Shown here in pieces: positions 26,923 through 36,405 of a stretch of 64,000 nucleotides of DNA. A program made the translations under genes and the position numbers. The notes under the pieces were generated by a model that did not search any database, was not told the DNA's origin, and saw only the letters and a program-made list of their open reading frames with translations. Each line of letters opens with the position of its first letter. Position 1 is the stretch's first letter. Origin of the DNA: Aliikangiella coralliicola (lineage in GTDB: Bacteria > Pseudomonadota > Gammaproteobacteria > Enterobacterales > Kangiellaceae); assembly GCF_007004725.1 (NCBI RefSeq), contig NZ_ML660172.1, positions 124,001-188,000 on the forward strand, written 5' to 3'.

Positions 26923-29238
26923 ATGAGTCGTATAAATTTAGATGACCTGATAAAAAAGTGGATTTTTCGTCGATGTAAAACCATTCTATGGATTTTTGGC
27001 CTGATTACCGCTGCCATGTTGTATTTTGCGTCGCAACTCAAAGTCGATGCTAGCTTCGAGAAGAATATTCCGCTCGAGCACGAATACATGAAAACCTATA
27101 TCAAACATCAGGAACACTTTGGTGGGGCTAACAGGGTTTTAGTGGTTTTAGAAGATAAATCAGGCGATATTTTTAATCAGCAATTTTTTGAAGCATTACA
27201 AGATGCGACTCATCGCGTAGCCGCTATCAGCAGTGTTTCAGAGCCATTGATGAATTCTCTTTTCACACCCAATACTCGATTTGTTGAGGCAGTTGAAGAT
27301 GGCATGGTCGGTGGACCGGTTATCCCTGCTAGTTTTGATGGCTCACCACAACAATTACAGTTGGTTAGAAGTAATGCACTAAAAGCGGGTTTAGTGGGCC
27401 GTCTGGTAGCCAATAATTTTGGTTCAGCGATGGTGAGTGCCCAACTGCTTTCAATTGATCCTAAAACTAAACAAAAAACAGATTTGGTAGGGGTGGCCGA
27501 CCATCTCGAACAAATCCGCACCGACATGGAAAACAAATACGACAATATTGAAGTTCATATTATCGGTTTTTCTAAGATGATTGGCGATGTCAGTAACGGT
27601 GCAAAACAAGTGGTGATGTTTTTTGCTATCGCTTTTGTGATTACCGCGATCCTGGTTTTTCTTTATTCTCATTCGGTAAGTCTGACTGTATTGCCATTAT
27701 TGTGCTCAGTGGTGGCAGTTATTTGGCAGCTTGGATTATTGACCGCGTTAGGCTTTGGTCTGGACCCTATGTCGATTCTGGTGCCGTTCCTGGTTTTTGC
27801 TATCGGAGTCAGCCATGGCGTGCAAATGATCAATGCGGTTGGTAAAAATGTCGCAGCAGGCACCAATTCATCGGAAGCTGCTTATGGCGCATGTTGCAGA
27901 TTGTTTGTCCCCGGTATGATTGCGCTTATGAGCGACACTATCGGTTTTCTGACGTTATTGTTTATTAAAATTGATATCATCAAAGAACTCGCGATTACCG
28001 CAAGTCTTGGGGTCGCAGTCATAATCCTGACCAATTTGATCTTGCTACCCGTATTACTTAGTTATGCAAAATTTCCTGCCAACTTTGCTGAGAAAGTTGA
28101 ACAGTCGAGTAAAAAACAAGCGGTACTGTGGAAATTTTTCTCTGGGTTTGCCCAGGGTAGAACGGCCACTAAAACAATCGTCGTTGCCGTTTTAATCGTT
28201 ATTGTCTCTATTTTCTTTGCACGTGATATGAAAGTCGGCGATCTTCATGCTGGTGCGCCGGCGCTTCGCCAGGACTCTGTCTACAACCTGGATACCAAGT
28301 TTGTCACCGAAAATTTTTCGATTGGCACAGACATGATATCAATAATTGTTGAAACCATTCCAGACGGGTGTACCAGCTTTGAAATCATGAACGCTATCGA
28401 TAAGTTTCAGTGGAATCTGGAAAATTTGTCCGGCGTTCAATCAGCAATCAGTTTACCGACAGTGTCTAAAATTCTGAATGCAGGGTTTTACGAAGGGGCG
28501 TTACAGTGGCGGATTTTACCGCGTGAACAGGCAACCCTGGTTCAGTCGATTCGTTACCTGGAAACCAGCAGTGGGCTGTTTAATTCTGATTGTAGCGTTA
28601 TTCCTGTTTTAGTATTTACCAAAGATCATAAAGCAGAAACTATCCAGCAAGTTGTCGATGCCGCCAAGGCTTACGCTGCCGAGCACAAAACTGAAAATGT
28701 TACCTATCGATTGGCTACCGGTCCGGTCGGCGTAATGGCTGCGACGAATGAGGCGGTAAGTAATGCTCAGATCCCAATGTTGATATGGGTTTATCTGGCT
28801 GTCATTTTGCTTTGCTTGATTAGTTTTCGATCAATTCGCTCGACTTTATGTATTGTTATTCCGCTGGCAATCGTCTCGCTGATGGCGCAGGCATTAATGA
28901 GTATTCTAGATATCGGTTTGACGGTAGCGACTTTACCGGTGGTTGCACTCGGCGTTGGGATTGGAGTGGATTATGGTATTTATATCTTTTCACGAATGAT
29001 CGTCTTTATCAGGGCTGGCGAGAGTATTTCCGAAGCATTTCTGAAAACCCTTAATTTAACTGGAAATGCGGTGTTCTTTACCGGATTAACACTGGCTATT
29101 GGTGTCAGTACCTGGTTGATGTCTGTCCTTCAATTTCAGGCAGAAATGGGTATTTTGCTGACATTTATGTTCCTGTTTAACATGCTTGGTGCGGTTATTT
29201 TGTTGCCTGCTCTGGCGACTGTATTTTACCGACGATAA
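26923..29238 (+). CDS. RND/MMPL-family transporter
   Basis: The 771-residue inner-membrane protein has the RND layout: one helix at about residues 20-36, a large periplasmic loop, a five-helix block (about 225-385), another helix near 420, a second loop, and a final five-helix block (about 625-765). The helix GVGIGVDYGIYIFSRMIV in the second block and VFAIGVSHGVQMINAV in the first are the paired RND/MMPL motifs. Such proteins use proton energy to move lipids, hopanoids or other hydrophobic molecules. It completes the DUF1302-DUF1329-YCF48-MMPL set. A hairpin with two G-T pairs (29256-29286) follows. Confidence 0.92.
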   Translation: MSRINLDDLIKKWIFRRCKTILWIFGLITAAMLYFASQLKVDASFEKNIPLEHEYMKTYIKHQEHFGGANRVLVVLEDKSGDIFNQQFFEALQDATHRVAAISSVSEPLMNSLFTPNTRFVEAVEDGMVGGPVIPASFDGSPQQLQLVRSNALKAGLVGRLVANNFGSAMVSAQLLSIDPKTKQKTDLVGVADHLEQIRTDMENKYDNIEVHIIGFSKMIGDVSNGAKQVVMFFAIAFVITAILVFLYSHSVSLTVLPLLCSVVAVIWQLGLLTALGFGLDPMSILVPFLVFAIGVSHGVQMINAVGKNVAAGTNSSEAAYGACCRLFVPGMIALMSDTIGFLTLLFIKIDIIKELAITASLGVAVIILTNLILLPVLLSYAKFPANFAEKVEQSSKKQAVLWKFFSGFAQGRTATKTIVVAVLIVIVSIFFARDMKVGDLHAGAPALRQDSVYNLDTKFVTENFSIGTDMISIIVETIPDGCTSFEIMNAIDKFQWNLENLSGVQSAISLPTVSKILNAGFYEGALQWRILPREQATLVQSIRYLETSSGLFNSDCSVIPVLVFTKDHKAETIQQVVDAAKAYAAEHKTENVTYRLATGPVGVMAATNEAVSNAQIPMLIWVYLAVILLCLISFRSIRSTLCIVIPLAIVSLMAQALMSILDIGLTVATLPVVALGVGIGVDYGIYIFSRMIVFIRAGESISEAFLKTLNLTGNAVFFTGLTLAIGVSTWLMSVLQFQAEMGILLTFMFLFNMLGAVILLPALATVFYRR

Positions 29239-29646
29239 CTAACAATCCCACGATTAAGTCTCAATGCGATAAAAGCGTTGAGGCTTACTGTGCTATTCTG
29301 TAAAAAATCTGATTTATTTCGTGCTAAAGCGCCGTCTTTATCCTACAATTACACCAACTTATAAATATAGAACAGTGCTGCTTTAGTCGCTGCTTAATCG
29401 TTTTTCCAATGACGCAGACGGAAACAAAAAAAGAGCGATTTTCTCAATGCCTGCCAATTGCGCGGCACAGCATTTTATTTGCTTCAATTAATTCTCTAAA
29501 TTTCGGAATTGACCTACTCATAACAGATAAATCCAGAACTGAAAAATCCATATGGCGATCTCCACATAAAGTCATTTCGGAACAACTCAGAGTGTTCTGG
29601 CAGATAACTAATTAACTTTACTCTTTTACCCAGGCAAGGAATTCTT
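29239..29646. other. 408-bp region between the MMPL gene and gdhB
   Basis: A 12-bp stem with two G-T pairs (AAGTCTCAATGC with GCGTTGAGGCTT, 29256-29286) may end the MMPL transcript. No convincing gene or promoter was found in the remainder. Confidence 0.45.
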
Positions 29647-32600
29647 ATGTCTATTGAACAAAAAACGCATGACACGATTTTGTTTAAGAATGTCGTCAAA
29701 TTAATTCAGTCGAAATTTTCGAAAAAACAGGCTGAACTCGTTTCACAATTTGCTCATTATTTTTGTGCTGGTATTTCAAGTATTGACTTTGAATATAAGA
29801 ACGCTAATGAACTTTATGCGCCCATTGTCAGTTTATGGAATTACATGCAGGCATGCTCCGAAGAATGTGATGTCAGAGTTTATACGCCAGAGTTGGAAAC
29901 TCACGGCTGGCAGTCTCGCCATACCATTATTGAGCTTGTGCATAAAGATATGCCATTTTTAGTCGATTCGGTGAGAATGGAGCTTAACCGCCTGGGAATT
30001 AATATCCATCTTCACATCCATATGCCAATGACGATTACTCGCGATAAGGATTCTAACATTTCTGCCATTGCAAGGCCTGATCCGGAAAAAGACGATGATG
30101 ATGTGACGCCGATGTACCTGGAGATTGATCGACAACTCGACAAATCCGAATTAGAACTGATTAAAAGTAATCTGGAAGAAATTTTGTCAGATGTGAGGGT
30201 GACTGTTTCTGATTGGGAAAAAATGAAGAAGAAACTGAACCAGGTGATTGGAAGATTAGACAAGTTACCGAAAAAATTGCAAAACGCTAAAAACAAAGAA
30301 TGTCGTGATTTTCTGGAGTGGATTAGCGGTAATCATTTCACCTTGCTGGGTTATACCTATTATGAACTCAATAACGACAAGAACGATTTAAGATTAGTGC
30401 CGCAAAAGAGAGCTAGCTTAGGATTAAAAACCAAACAACATTGGAGCCCAAAAGCGTATAAGCTAAGTGATTTGCCGGCGGGAGCGAGAAACCTTATTTT
30501 AAACACCGAAAATCTACTGGTTCTCACTAAGCTCAGTGCCATAAGTCGTGTCCACAGACCTGCGCATATTGACTACATTGGTGTGAAAAGAGTGAACGAA
30601 AAGGGTGAGATCATTGGTGAAGATCGCTTTATCGGTTTATACACTTCAGCGGCGTACAATCTCAACCCAATGAGTATTCCGGTACTACGCCAAAAAATTC
30701 ATGCGGTACAGGAGCGCTCTGGTTTTACCAAACAAGAACATGACTTGAAGGTTCTTAAAAATATTCTTGAGACCTACCCGAGAGATGAGCTGTTTCAGAC
30801 TAACGTTGATAAACTTTATGAAACGACAATTGGTATTTTACAAATTCAAGAGAGACCAATAATCCGCCTGTTCGCCAGAAGAGATCCTTATGGTCGTTTT
30901 TTCGCTTGTCTGGTTTATGTTCCTCGGGAAATTTATACCACTCGAATTAGAATAAAGATTACCGAGATTCTCAAATCCGCATTTGGGGCAATTTCTGAAC
31001 CACAATTCACAACCACATTTTCTGAGTCAATACTGGCAAGGTTGCACTTTATTATCCCAGTGGAAAATGCGGAAGCAATTAAGTATGACGTCAAAGAAAT
31101 CGAGAAGGATCTCTACCAGGCAACTCGCAGCTGGGAAGATAACTTGAATGAAGTGTTGTTAAGCGAGTTTGGAGAAGCTGAAGGAAAAAGATTGTTTCAG
31201 AGATACAGCGACCGTTTTCCTGCTGGCTATCAAGATGAGTCAATCATTCAAACGGCGGTGCTTGATATTAAACACATGGAAGCGCTGACTGACGAGAAAG
31301 CGCTGAGTATGTTGTTGTATCGCTCGCAAGAAGATGGCCATGGAAATATCCGTTTTAAGCTATTTTATCGCGATCAACCTAAGCCATTGTCTGATGTTAT
31401 GCCGATGCTTGAAAATATGGGGTTAAATATCATTGGAGAAACGCCTTATCGCGTGAAACCCGCGGCGGGTTCAGTTCGATGGATCAGTGATTTTGAAATG
31501 CAGCACCCAGCGGGAATTGATCTTGATCTTGAATTGGTAAAAGATAAATTCCAGGAAGCCTTCTCACGGATCTGGTTTGATGATGCCGAGAATGATGGGT
31601 TCAATCGGCTGGTGCTTTCAGCCTCGCTCAATTGGCGAGAGACTGCCATGTTAAGAGCGTATGCGAAGTACATGTGGCAAATTGGTTCGTCTTTTTCTCA
31701 AAGTTACGTTGAAGAAACGCTCGCAGCATATCCCGAAATTGCAAAATTACTGGTGGTTTACTTTTTCCAGAAATTTGATCCGGTTAGTAAACAAAGTGAA
31801 AGAGTAGAAAAAGAATTACGAGACAGAATTATCGGCGAGTTAGATGAGGTTGCCAATCTCGATCAGGATAGAATTTTACACCGTTATCTAGAAATGATTG
31901 ATGCAACAATTCGCACTAACTTTTTCCAATTGGATGAAAACGGGGAATCCAAAAATTATATCTCACTGAAATTAAAGCCTTCTCAAATCAGTGACATTCC
32001 CAAGCCTGCACCAATGTTTGAAATATTCGTGTACTCACCCAGAGTAGAAGGTGTACATCTTCGTGGTGGAAAAGTTGCCAGAGGTGGGCTTCGCTGGTCT
32101 GACCGACGTGAAGATTTCAGAACTGAAATACTCGGCCTGGTGAAAGCACAACAGGTTAAAAACTCGGTTATCGTTCCGGTCGGTGCCAAAGGTGGCTTTG
32201 TTTGTAAACGGAGTTTAGCGGGATTATCCAGAGAAGAGTTTATGGCTGAAGGTATCGCTTGCTACGAAACTTTCATTAGTGCACTACTCGATATCACCGA
32301 TAACCTGATTGATGGCAAATTGGTTCCACCTGATCGTGTTGTCCGGCATGATGAGGACGACCCTTATCTGGTTGTTGCGGCAGACAAAGGCACTGCGACT
32401 TTTTCCGATATTGCTAACGGTATTTCTGAAAAATATGGTTTCTGGTTGGGCGATGCGTTTGCTTCCGGTGGCAGCATCGGTTATGACCATAAGAAAATGG
32501 GCATTACCGCGAAAGGCGCATGGGAGTCAGTGAAACGTCATTTCATGGAAATGGGTATTGACAGTCAAAACGAAGATTTCACCGCGGTTGGTATCGGTGA

Positions 32601-34533
32601 TATGTCCGGCGATGTTTTTGGAAATGGGATGTTGTGCTCGCGCCATATTAAATTAGTGGCAGCATTTAACCATATGCACATTTTTATCGATCCTAATCCA
32701 GACAGCGAAAAAAGTTATGTGGAGCGAGAACGACTCTTTAAGTTGCCTCGTTCTAGCTGGGAAGACTATAACACCAAATTAATTTCTGCTGGTGGTGGCA
32801 TTTTCTCTCGCTCTTCTAAAGCGATTCCACTCAGTGAAGAAATCCAGAAACTATTAGGGATTGAAGAACAAAGCCTGACTCCTAATCAGTTGATAAGCGC
32901 GATCTTAAAAGCAGAAGTCGATCTATTGTGGAATGGTGGTATTGGTACCTACATTAAAGCGGGATCAGAAACTCACTCTGATGTAGGTGACAGAGCTAAT
33001 GATGGTTTGCGGATTAATGCATCTGAGCTGCGTTGTGGCATTATTGGGGAGGGCGGAAATCTTGGTGTCACCCAGTTAGCGCGTATCGAATATATGCGTA
33101 GAGGCGGCCGTGGCAATTCCGATTTTATTGATAATGCTGGCGGTGTTAATTGTTCTGACAACGAAGTGAATATCAAAATTTTACTGAATCAAATTGTTGC
33201 TACCGGCGACATGACTGAAAAACAGCGCAATAAATTATTGTTGAGCATGACTGATGAAGTTGGAGAGATTGTTCTTAGAGAAAATTTCTTACAGGCTCAA
33301 TCGATTAGCGTTAGTGAAGAACGCTCAGAAAAAATGGTTAAGGAGTTAATGCGTTTTATCCATTGGCTTGAGAGAGAAGAGCGACTAGATCGAGAACTTG
33401 AATTTTTGCCCAGCGATGAAGAGCTAATCGAACGATTGGCGCAAGGTGAAGGTTTAACCCGAGCCGAAATTGCGGTGTTAACAGCATACGGTAAGATGGT
33501 GTTAAAGGAAGAATTGTGTTCACCTGAAGTGGCGAATGAACCTTTTTACAAAGATGTTCTGGTTAACTATTTTCCAAAACCGATTCGTCGTAAGTATGCT
33601 GGCGAAACTCAAGAGCATCCATTGAAAGATGAAATCATCGCTATGTGTCTGGCGAATGAAATGGTTGATTACCTCGGGAGTAACTTTGCTTTCCGCGCAA
33701 TGGATGAAACCGGCGCGACCCCGGCAGATGTGGCAACCTGTTTTACTTTGGCCAAAGAAATCTATGACATGCCGGCGATGTGGAAGCAGATAGAAGCGCT
33801 TGATCACTCTATTCCTGCGTCCATAAAGCATAATATGATTTACCAGACTCAACGCATGGTTAGACGGTGTACTCGTTGGTTCCTGCGTCACCGACGTAAA
33901 AATTTGGCGATCCAGGAAGGCATTGAGTATTTTAAAGATGGCGTGGTGGAGTTGCAAAAGACGATCCATAAAGCATTAGATAAAGTTGAAAACGATGGCA
34001 TCAAAGAGGATATTAATAGCTGGGTGGATCACGGGGTTCCGAAGAAGTTAGCTGAGAGAATTTGCTATTTAAGCACAATGTTTTCAGCCCTTGATATTGT
34101 TGAAATGTCAAAATTAACCGGCCTGAATATTTCAATGGTTGCGGAAGTCTACTTCAAGCTTGGCGCTAAATTAGAACTCCACTGGTTTCTGGAGCAAATT
34201 AATTTGCAAGCTGTGGATAATCACTGGCAAGCTTTCGCGCGAGCTTCATTTCGCGAAGATCTCGATTGGCAACAGAGAAGTTTGACCGTTGCTGTATTAC
34301 ATATGTCTCATAAGGAAACGAGCGCAGAAGAAAGGATTATCAGCTGGATAATTGAAAATTCAAGCTTGCTTTCACGTTGGCAACAAATGCTTGCAGATTT
34401 TCGTGCCAGTAAGCGCCATGAGTTTGCGAAGTTCTCTGTCGCGTTACGCGAGCTACTCATTTTAGTTCAAAGTAGTGTAAGAGCGGCTGCCATTGCTCGT
34501 GAGGAAGATTTGGGAACGATTAAGAAGTCGTAG
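29647..34533 (+). CDS. gdhB: NAD-specific glutamate dehydrogenase, large 180-kDa type
   Basis: This enzyme oxidises L-glutamate to 2-oxoglutarate and ammonia with NAD and serves mainly in amino-acid catabolism. The 1628-residue length fits the large (L-GDH180) class. The long N-terminal regulatory part with ACT-like domains (QSRHTIIELVHKDMPFLVDS, and later segments) precedes the catalytic core. The core shows GGKVARGGLRWSDRREDFRT, then VPVGAKGGFVCKR with the catalytic Lys, VGIGDMSGDVFGNGML for nucleotide binding, and IIGEGGNLGVTQLARIEY. AGGAATT precedes the ATG. It is a single gene with its own terminator. Confidence 0.96.
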   Translation: MSIEQKTHDTILFKNVVKLIQSKFSKKQAELVSQFAHYFCAGISSIDFEYKNANELYAPIVSLWNYMQACSEECDVRVYTPELETHGWQSRHTIIELVHKDMPFLVDSVRMELNRLGINIHLHIHMPMTITRDKDSNISAIARPDPEKDDDDVTPMYLEIDRQLDKSELELIKSNLEEILSDVRVTVSDWEKMKKKLNQVIGRLDKLPKKLQNAKNKECRDFLEWISGNHFTLLGYTYYELNNDKNDLRLVPQKRASLGLKTKQHWSPKAYKLSDLPAGARNLILNTENLLVLTKLSAISRVHRPAHIDYIGVKRVNEKGEIIGEDRFIGLYTSAAYNLNPMSIPVLRQKIHAVQERSGFTKQEHDLKVLKNILETYPRDELFQTNVDKLYETTIGILQIQERPIIRLFARRDPYGRFFACLVYVPREIYTTRIRIKITEILKSAFGAISEPQFTTTFSESILARLHFIIPVENAEAIKYDVKEIEKDLYQATRSWEDNLNEVLLSEFGEAEGKRLFQRYSDRFPAGYQDESIIQTAVLDIKHMEALTDEKALSMLLYRSQEDGHGNIRFKLFYRDQPKPLSDVMPMLENMGLNIIGETPYRVKPAAGSVRWISDFEMQHPAGIDLDLELVKDKFQEAFSRIWFDDAENDGFNRLVLSASLNWRETAMLRAYAKYMWQIGSSFSQSYVEETLAAYPEIAKLLVVYFFQKFDPVSKQSERVEKELRDRIIGELDEVANLDQDRILHRYLEMIDATIRTNFFQLDENGESKNYISLKLKPSQISDIPKPAPMFEIFVYSPRVEGVHLRGGKVARGGLRWSDRREDFRTEILGLVKAQQVKNSVIVPVGAKGGFVCKRSLAGLSREEFMAEGIACYETFISALLDITDNLIDGKLVPPDRVVRHDEDDPYLVVAADKGTATFSDIANGISEKYGFWLGDAFASGGSIGYDHKKMGITAKGAWESVKRHFMEMGIDSQNEDFTAVGIGDMSGDVFGNGMLCSRHIKLVAAFNHMHIFIDPNPDSEKSYVERERLFKLPRSSWEDYNTKLISAGGGIFSRSSKAIPLSEEIQKLLGIEEQSLTPNQLISAILKAEVDLLWNGGIGTYIKAGSETHSDVGDRANDGLRINASELRCGIIGEGGNLGVTQLARIEYMRRGGRGNSDFIDNAGGVNCSDNEVNIKILLNQIVATGDMTEKQRNKLLLSMTDEVGEIVLRENFLQAQSISVSEERSEKMVKELMRFIHWLEREERLDRELEFLPSDEELIERLAQGEGLTRAEIAVLTAYGKMVLKEELCSPEVANEPFYKDVLVNYFPKPIRRKYAGETQEHPLKDEIIAMCLANEMVDYLGSNFAFRAMDETGATPADVATCFTLAKEIYDMPAMWKQIEALDHSIPASIKHNMIYQTQRMVRRCTRWFLRHRRKNLAIQEGIEYFKDGVVELQKTIHKALDKVENDGIKEDINSWVDHGVPKKLAERICYLSTMFSALDIVEMSKLTGLNISMVAEVYFKLGAKLELHWFLEQINLQAVDNHWQAFARASFREDLDWQQRSLTVAVLHMSHKETSAEERIISWIIENSSLLSRWQQMLADFRASKRHEFAKFSVALRELLILVQSSVRAAAIAREEDLGTIKKS

Positions 34534-34550
34534 CCAATTGGTTCTAGTAA

Positions 34551-34582
34551 AACTAAAAGCCCGGCTTGCCGGGCTTTTAGTT
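34551..34582. terminator. Strong hairpin terminator after gdhB
   Basis: AACTAAAAGCCCGG and its perfect complement CCGGGCTTTTAGTT form a 14-bp stem around CTTG. The A-run and T-run lie within the stem. It sits between gdhB and the oppositely directed DUF4124 gene and could serve both. Confidence 0.85.
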
Positions 34583-34660
34583 GAATAAATCTGTAATAAC
34601 CTGAATTGTGCTGCTCAGATGTAATGGTTCATATCCAAACTGGCAATTTCGAAAATTAAT

Positions 34661-35137
34661 TCACACTCCGCTACAATGTTGAGCGATATCTTTTTCCAGC
34701 TTTTTTATTTCCTGTTGTCGTGTTTCGTCTGTCAGGTATTCTTGCTGTCCCTTTTCATTTTCGCGGTAAATTCTAGTTGGCATCTTGAGCGTTTCAAGTT
34801 GACTTCTTGCATAGTCACAGTTTTTCTTTAAATCTTTTTCTGCTTTCTCTTTTTCGGATTTTTGTTTTTTGGATTTATATTCTGTATCGAGCTGATCGTG
34901 GACTCGTCTTTTTTGCATATTGACAAATTGCTTCGCTTTTCTCTTTGCAGCTTGTTGTTGTTCGGGGGTCAGGTTATCTTTAATTTCCAGCTGCTTTTCG
35001 CCTTTGTTAAAGGGCTTATCGGAGTAGTGAACTTTCCCGTTTTCATCAACCCACTTGTAAACCTTTGCATGCAATTGGTTGAAGCCAATTAGTAAAACTA
35101 AACCTAAGAAAGCCGTGGCAATTTTGAGTGATTTCAT
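34661..35137 (-). CDS. DUF4124-domain secreted protein
   Basis: The product of 158 residues starts with a signal peptide (MKSLKIATAFLGLVLLIG, cleavage after LHA). The DUF4124 domain follows at once: KVYKWVDENGKVHYSDKPF, a small beta-rich domain thought to bind cell-envelope material. The rest is a Lys/Glu/Gln-rich helical region (KSEKEKAEKDLKKN) and a tail with conserved YARSQLETL. A start 13 codons upstream (35176) is possible but would put extra residues before the signal peptide. It is probably periplasmic; the function is unknown. Confidence 0.78.
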   Translation of the reverse strand: MKSLKIATAFLGLVLLIGFNQLHAKVYKWVDENGKVHYSDKPFNKGEKQLEIKDNLTPEQQQAAKRKAKQFVNMQKRRVHDQLDTEYKSKKQKSEKEKAEKDLKKNCDYARSQLETLKMPTRIYRENEKGQQEYLTDETRQQEIKKLEKDIAQHCSGV

Positions 35138-35337
35138 CGTTAAGTAAGCATCTTTGTTGGCAGCCAGATGCTTCATTATAACTCACAGGTGGGGTTTTCT
35201 ACCAATTGACATAATTAGGACACAATTGAGCATATTTGCGCCATTCATTGAACCGATGAAAATTCTAATTGGACGGTAGTTTATAAGGACCAGGTCGAAA
35301 AACTGTGAAGTAACAGGTAACTTAACGGAGAGGCGCA

Positions 35338-35520
35338 ATGAAAACTTATTTACCAAAAGATGAAAAGATTATGAGCTGGGACCCTGAAAACATGGATAAG
35401 TATTGGGAGCAGTGCCAGACATTTGATTGTTTTCCCGATATCGATTGTCACAGCCGCGAAAAAATCAGCCAGCAAGAGTTTAAACAAATGGTTACCAGGC
35501 GATATTTGATACCAAATTAA
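35338..35520 (+). CDS. Small conserved-looking protein, 60 residues, unknown function
   Basis: A good ribosome site (GGAGAGG, about six bases before ATG) supports this short gene. The product is acidic and cytoplasmic, with MSWDPENMDKYWEQCQTFDC and FPDIDCHSREKISQQEFKQM. Three Cys, two of them six residues apart, are noteworthy. I do not recognise a family. It is divergent from the DUF4124 gene and convergent with the zinc-ribbon gene. Confidence 0.55.
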   Translation: MKTYLPKDEKIMSWDPENMDKYWEQCQTFDCFPDIDCHSREKISQQEFKQMVTRRYLIPN

Positions 35521-35562
35521 ATTTCACCTGGCTAATCCTGTTTGGCTTGTGGCGTAACTATG

Positions 35563-35916
35563 CTAAGATAAATCTGTCTTTTTGAACATAAGCAGGCGGA
35601 TTCTGGTAACCAGATACCAGGCGCCACCAATAACAGCAATGCCAAGCTCAATGAAGTGAGATACCTGGCTTAGGCCTCGATTACCCAGAAAATACCACAA
35701 TAATATACCCGTCAAGAATAAAATAATGCCGCCCATGGCTTGCATTTGCAGGGAGTAGCGCTGTTTCATTCGAGCGAGTTTTGCTCGCGATGCTAATTGT
35801 TCTTCTGTAACCCCATCCTCAGTAGCGCCTTCTACCAGGCTATAGTTGCAATGGCTGCAAACTTTGGCTTTGCTGGAAATTCTTTTTTTGCAAGATGGAC
35901 AGCTGATTATCGACAT
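35563..35916 (-). CDS. Zinc-ribbon membrane protein
   Basis: The 117-residue product begins with a zinc ribbon: CPSCKKRISSKAKVCSHCNY carries two C-x-x-C pairs (about residues 6-9 and 20-23). A charged helical linker follows and then two membrane helices at about 60-78 and 87-103. The N-terminus would be cytoplasmic. Proteins of this layout are widespread and of unknown function. Confidence 0.75.
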   Translation of the reverse strand: MSIISCPSCKKRISSKAKVCSHCNYSLVEGATEDGVTEEQLASRAKLARMKQRYSLQMQAMGGIILFLTGILLWYFLGNRGLSQVSHFIELGIAVIGGAWYLVTRIRLLMFKKTDLS

Positions 35917-36405
35917 AGTTGAATTAGCAATAGTTTATGAGTTTTTTCGATTATAAAACACTCTATCTCGTCGCTCAATGTTTGATGACTAAAACACCGG
36001 CTTGGCTTAATTGAATAATCTAACGAGGTTGGTTAAATCGAGAAAATCTATGAATAATTATTTTAGTCTGTTTGATTAATCCGTAGTTTTTTCTTAACCA
36101 GAAAGCAGCAAAAAACGCCATTTATTAAGTGTTTTCCAAATCTAGATTTTCTAACACCAGACTAATTAATTGTTCTGAGATAAGTGTGAATATTACCTTA
36201 AAAAATGTGTCAAATATCGCAATAGTTTATGGAATGACTTTCATTCTGTCTCTAAGCTCAATCTGCTTTGAACAAAATATACACAAGAAATCACTATTAA
36301 CTTTAATTGGGATTTTTTTCTACTTAAAGACTGGTTAAGTTGATAAGTGGTTCGCTTCTCTTGAATTCTCAAAGCACCTTACAATAACAAATAAGGAGAA
36401 GACCT
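35917..36405. other. 489-bp AT-rich intergenic region before the S8 protease
   Basis: No gene is supported. A 69-codon frame at 36129-36338 (+) has no ribosome site and no recognisable motifs. The region must hold the promoter of the protease gene. Confidence 0.5.

Noticed and set aside
29409..29615. Small gene upstream of gdhB
   Set aside because: No ribosome site, no recognisable domain, composition unlike its neighbours.
36129..36338. Small gene upstream of the S8 protease
   Set aside because: AT-rich chance frame without ribosome site.
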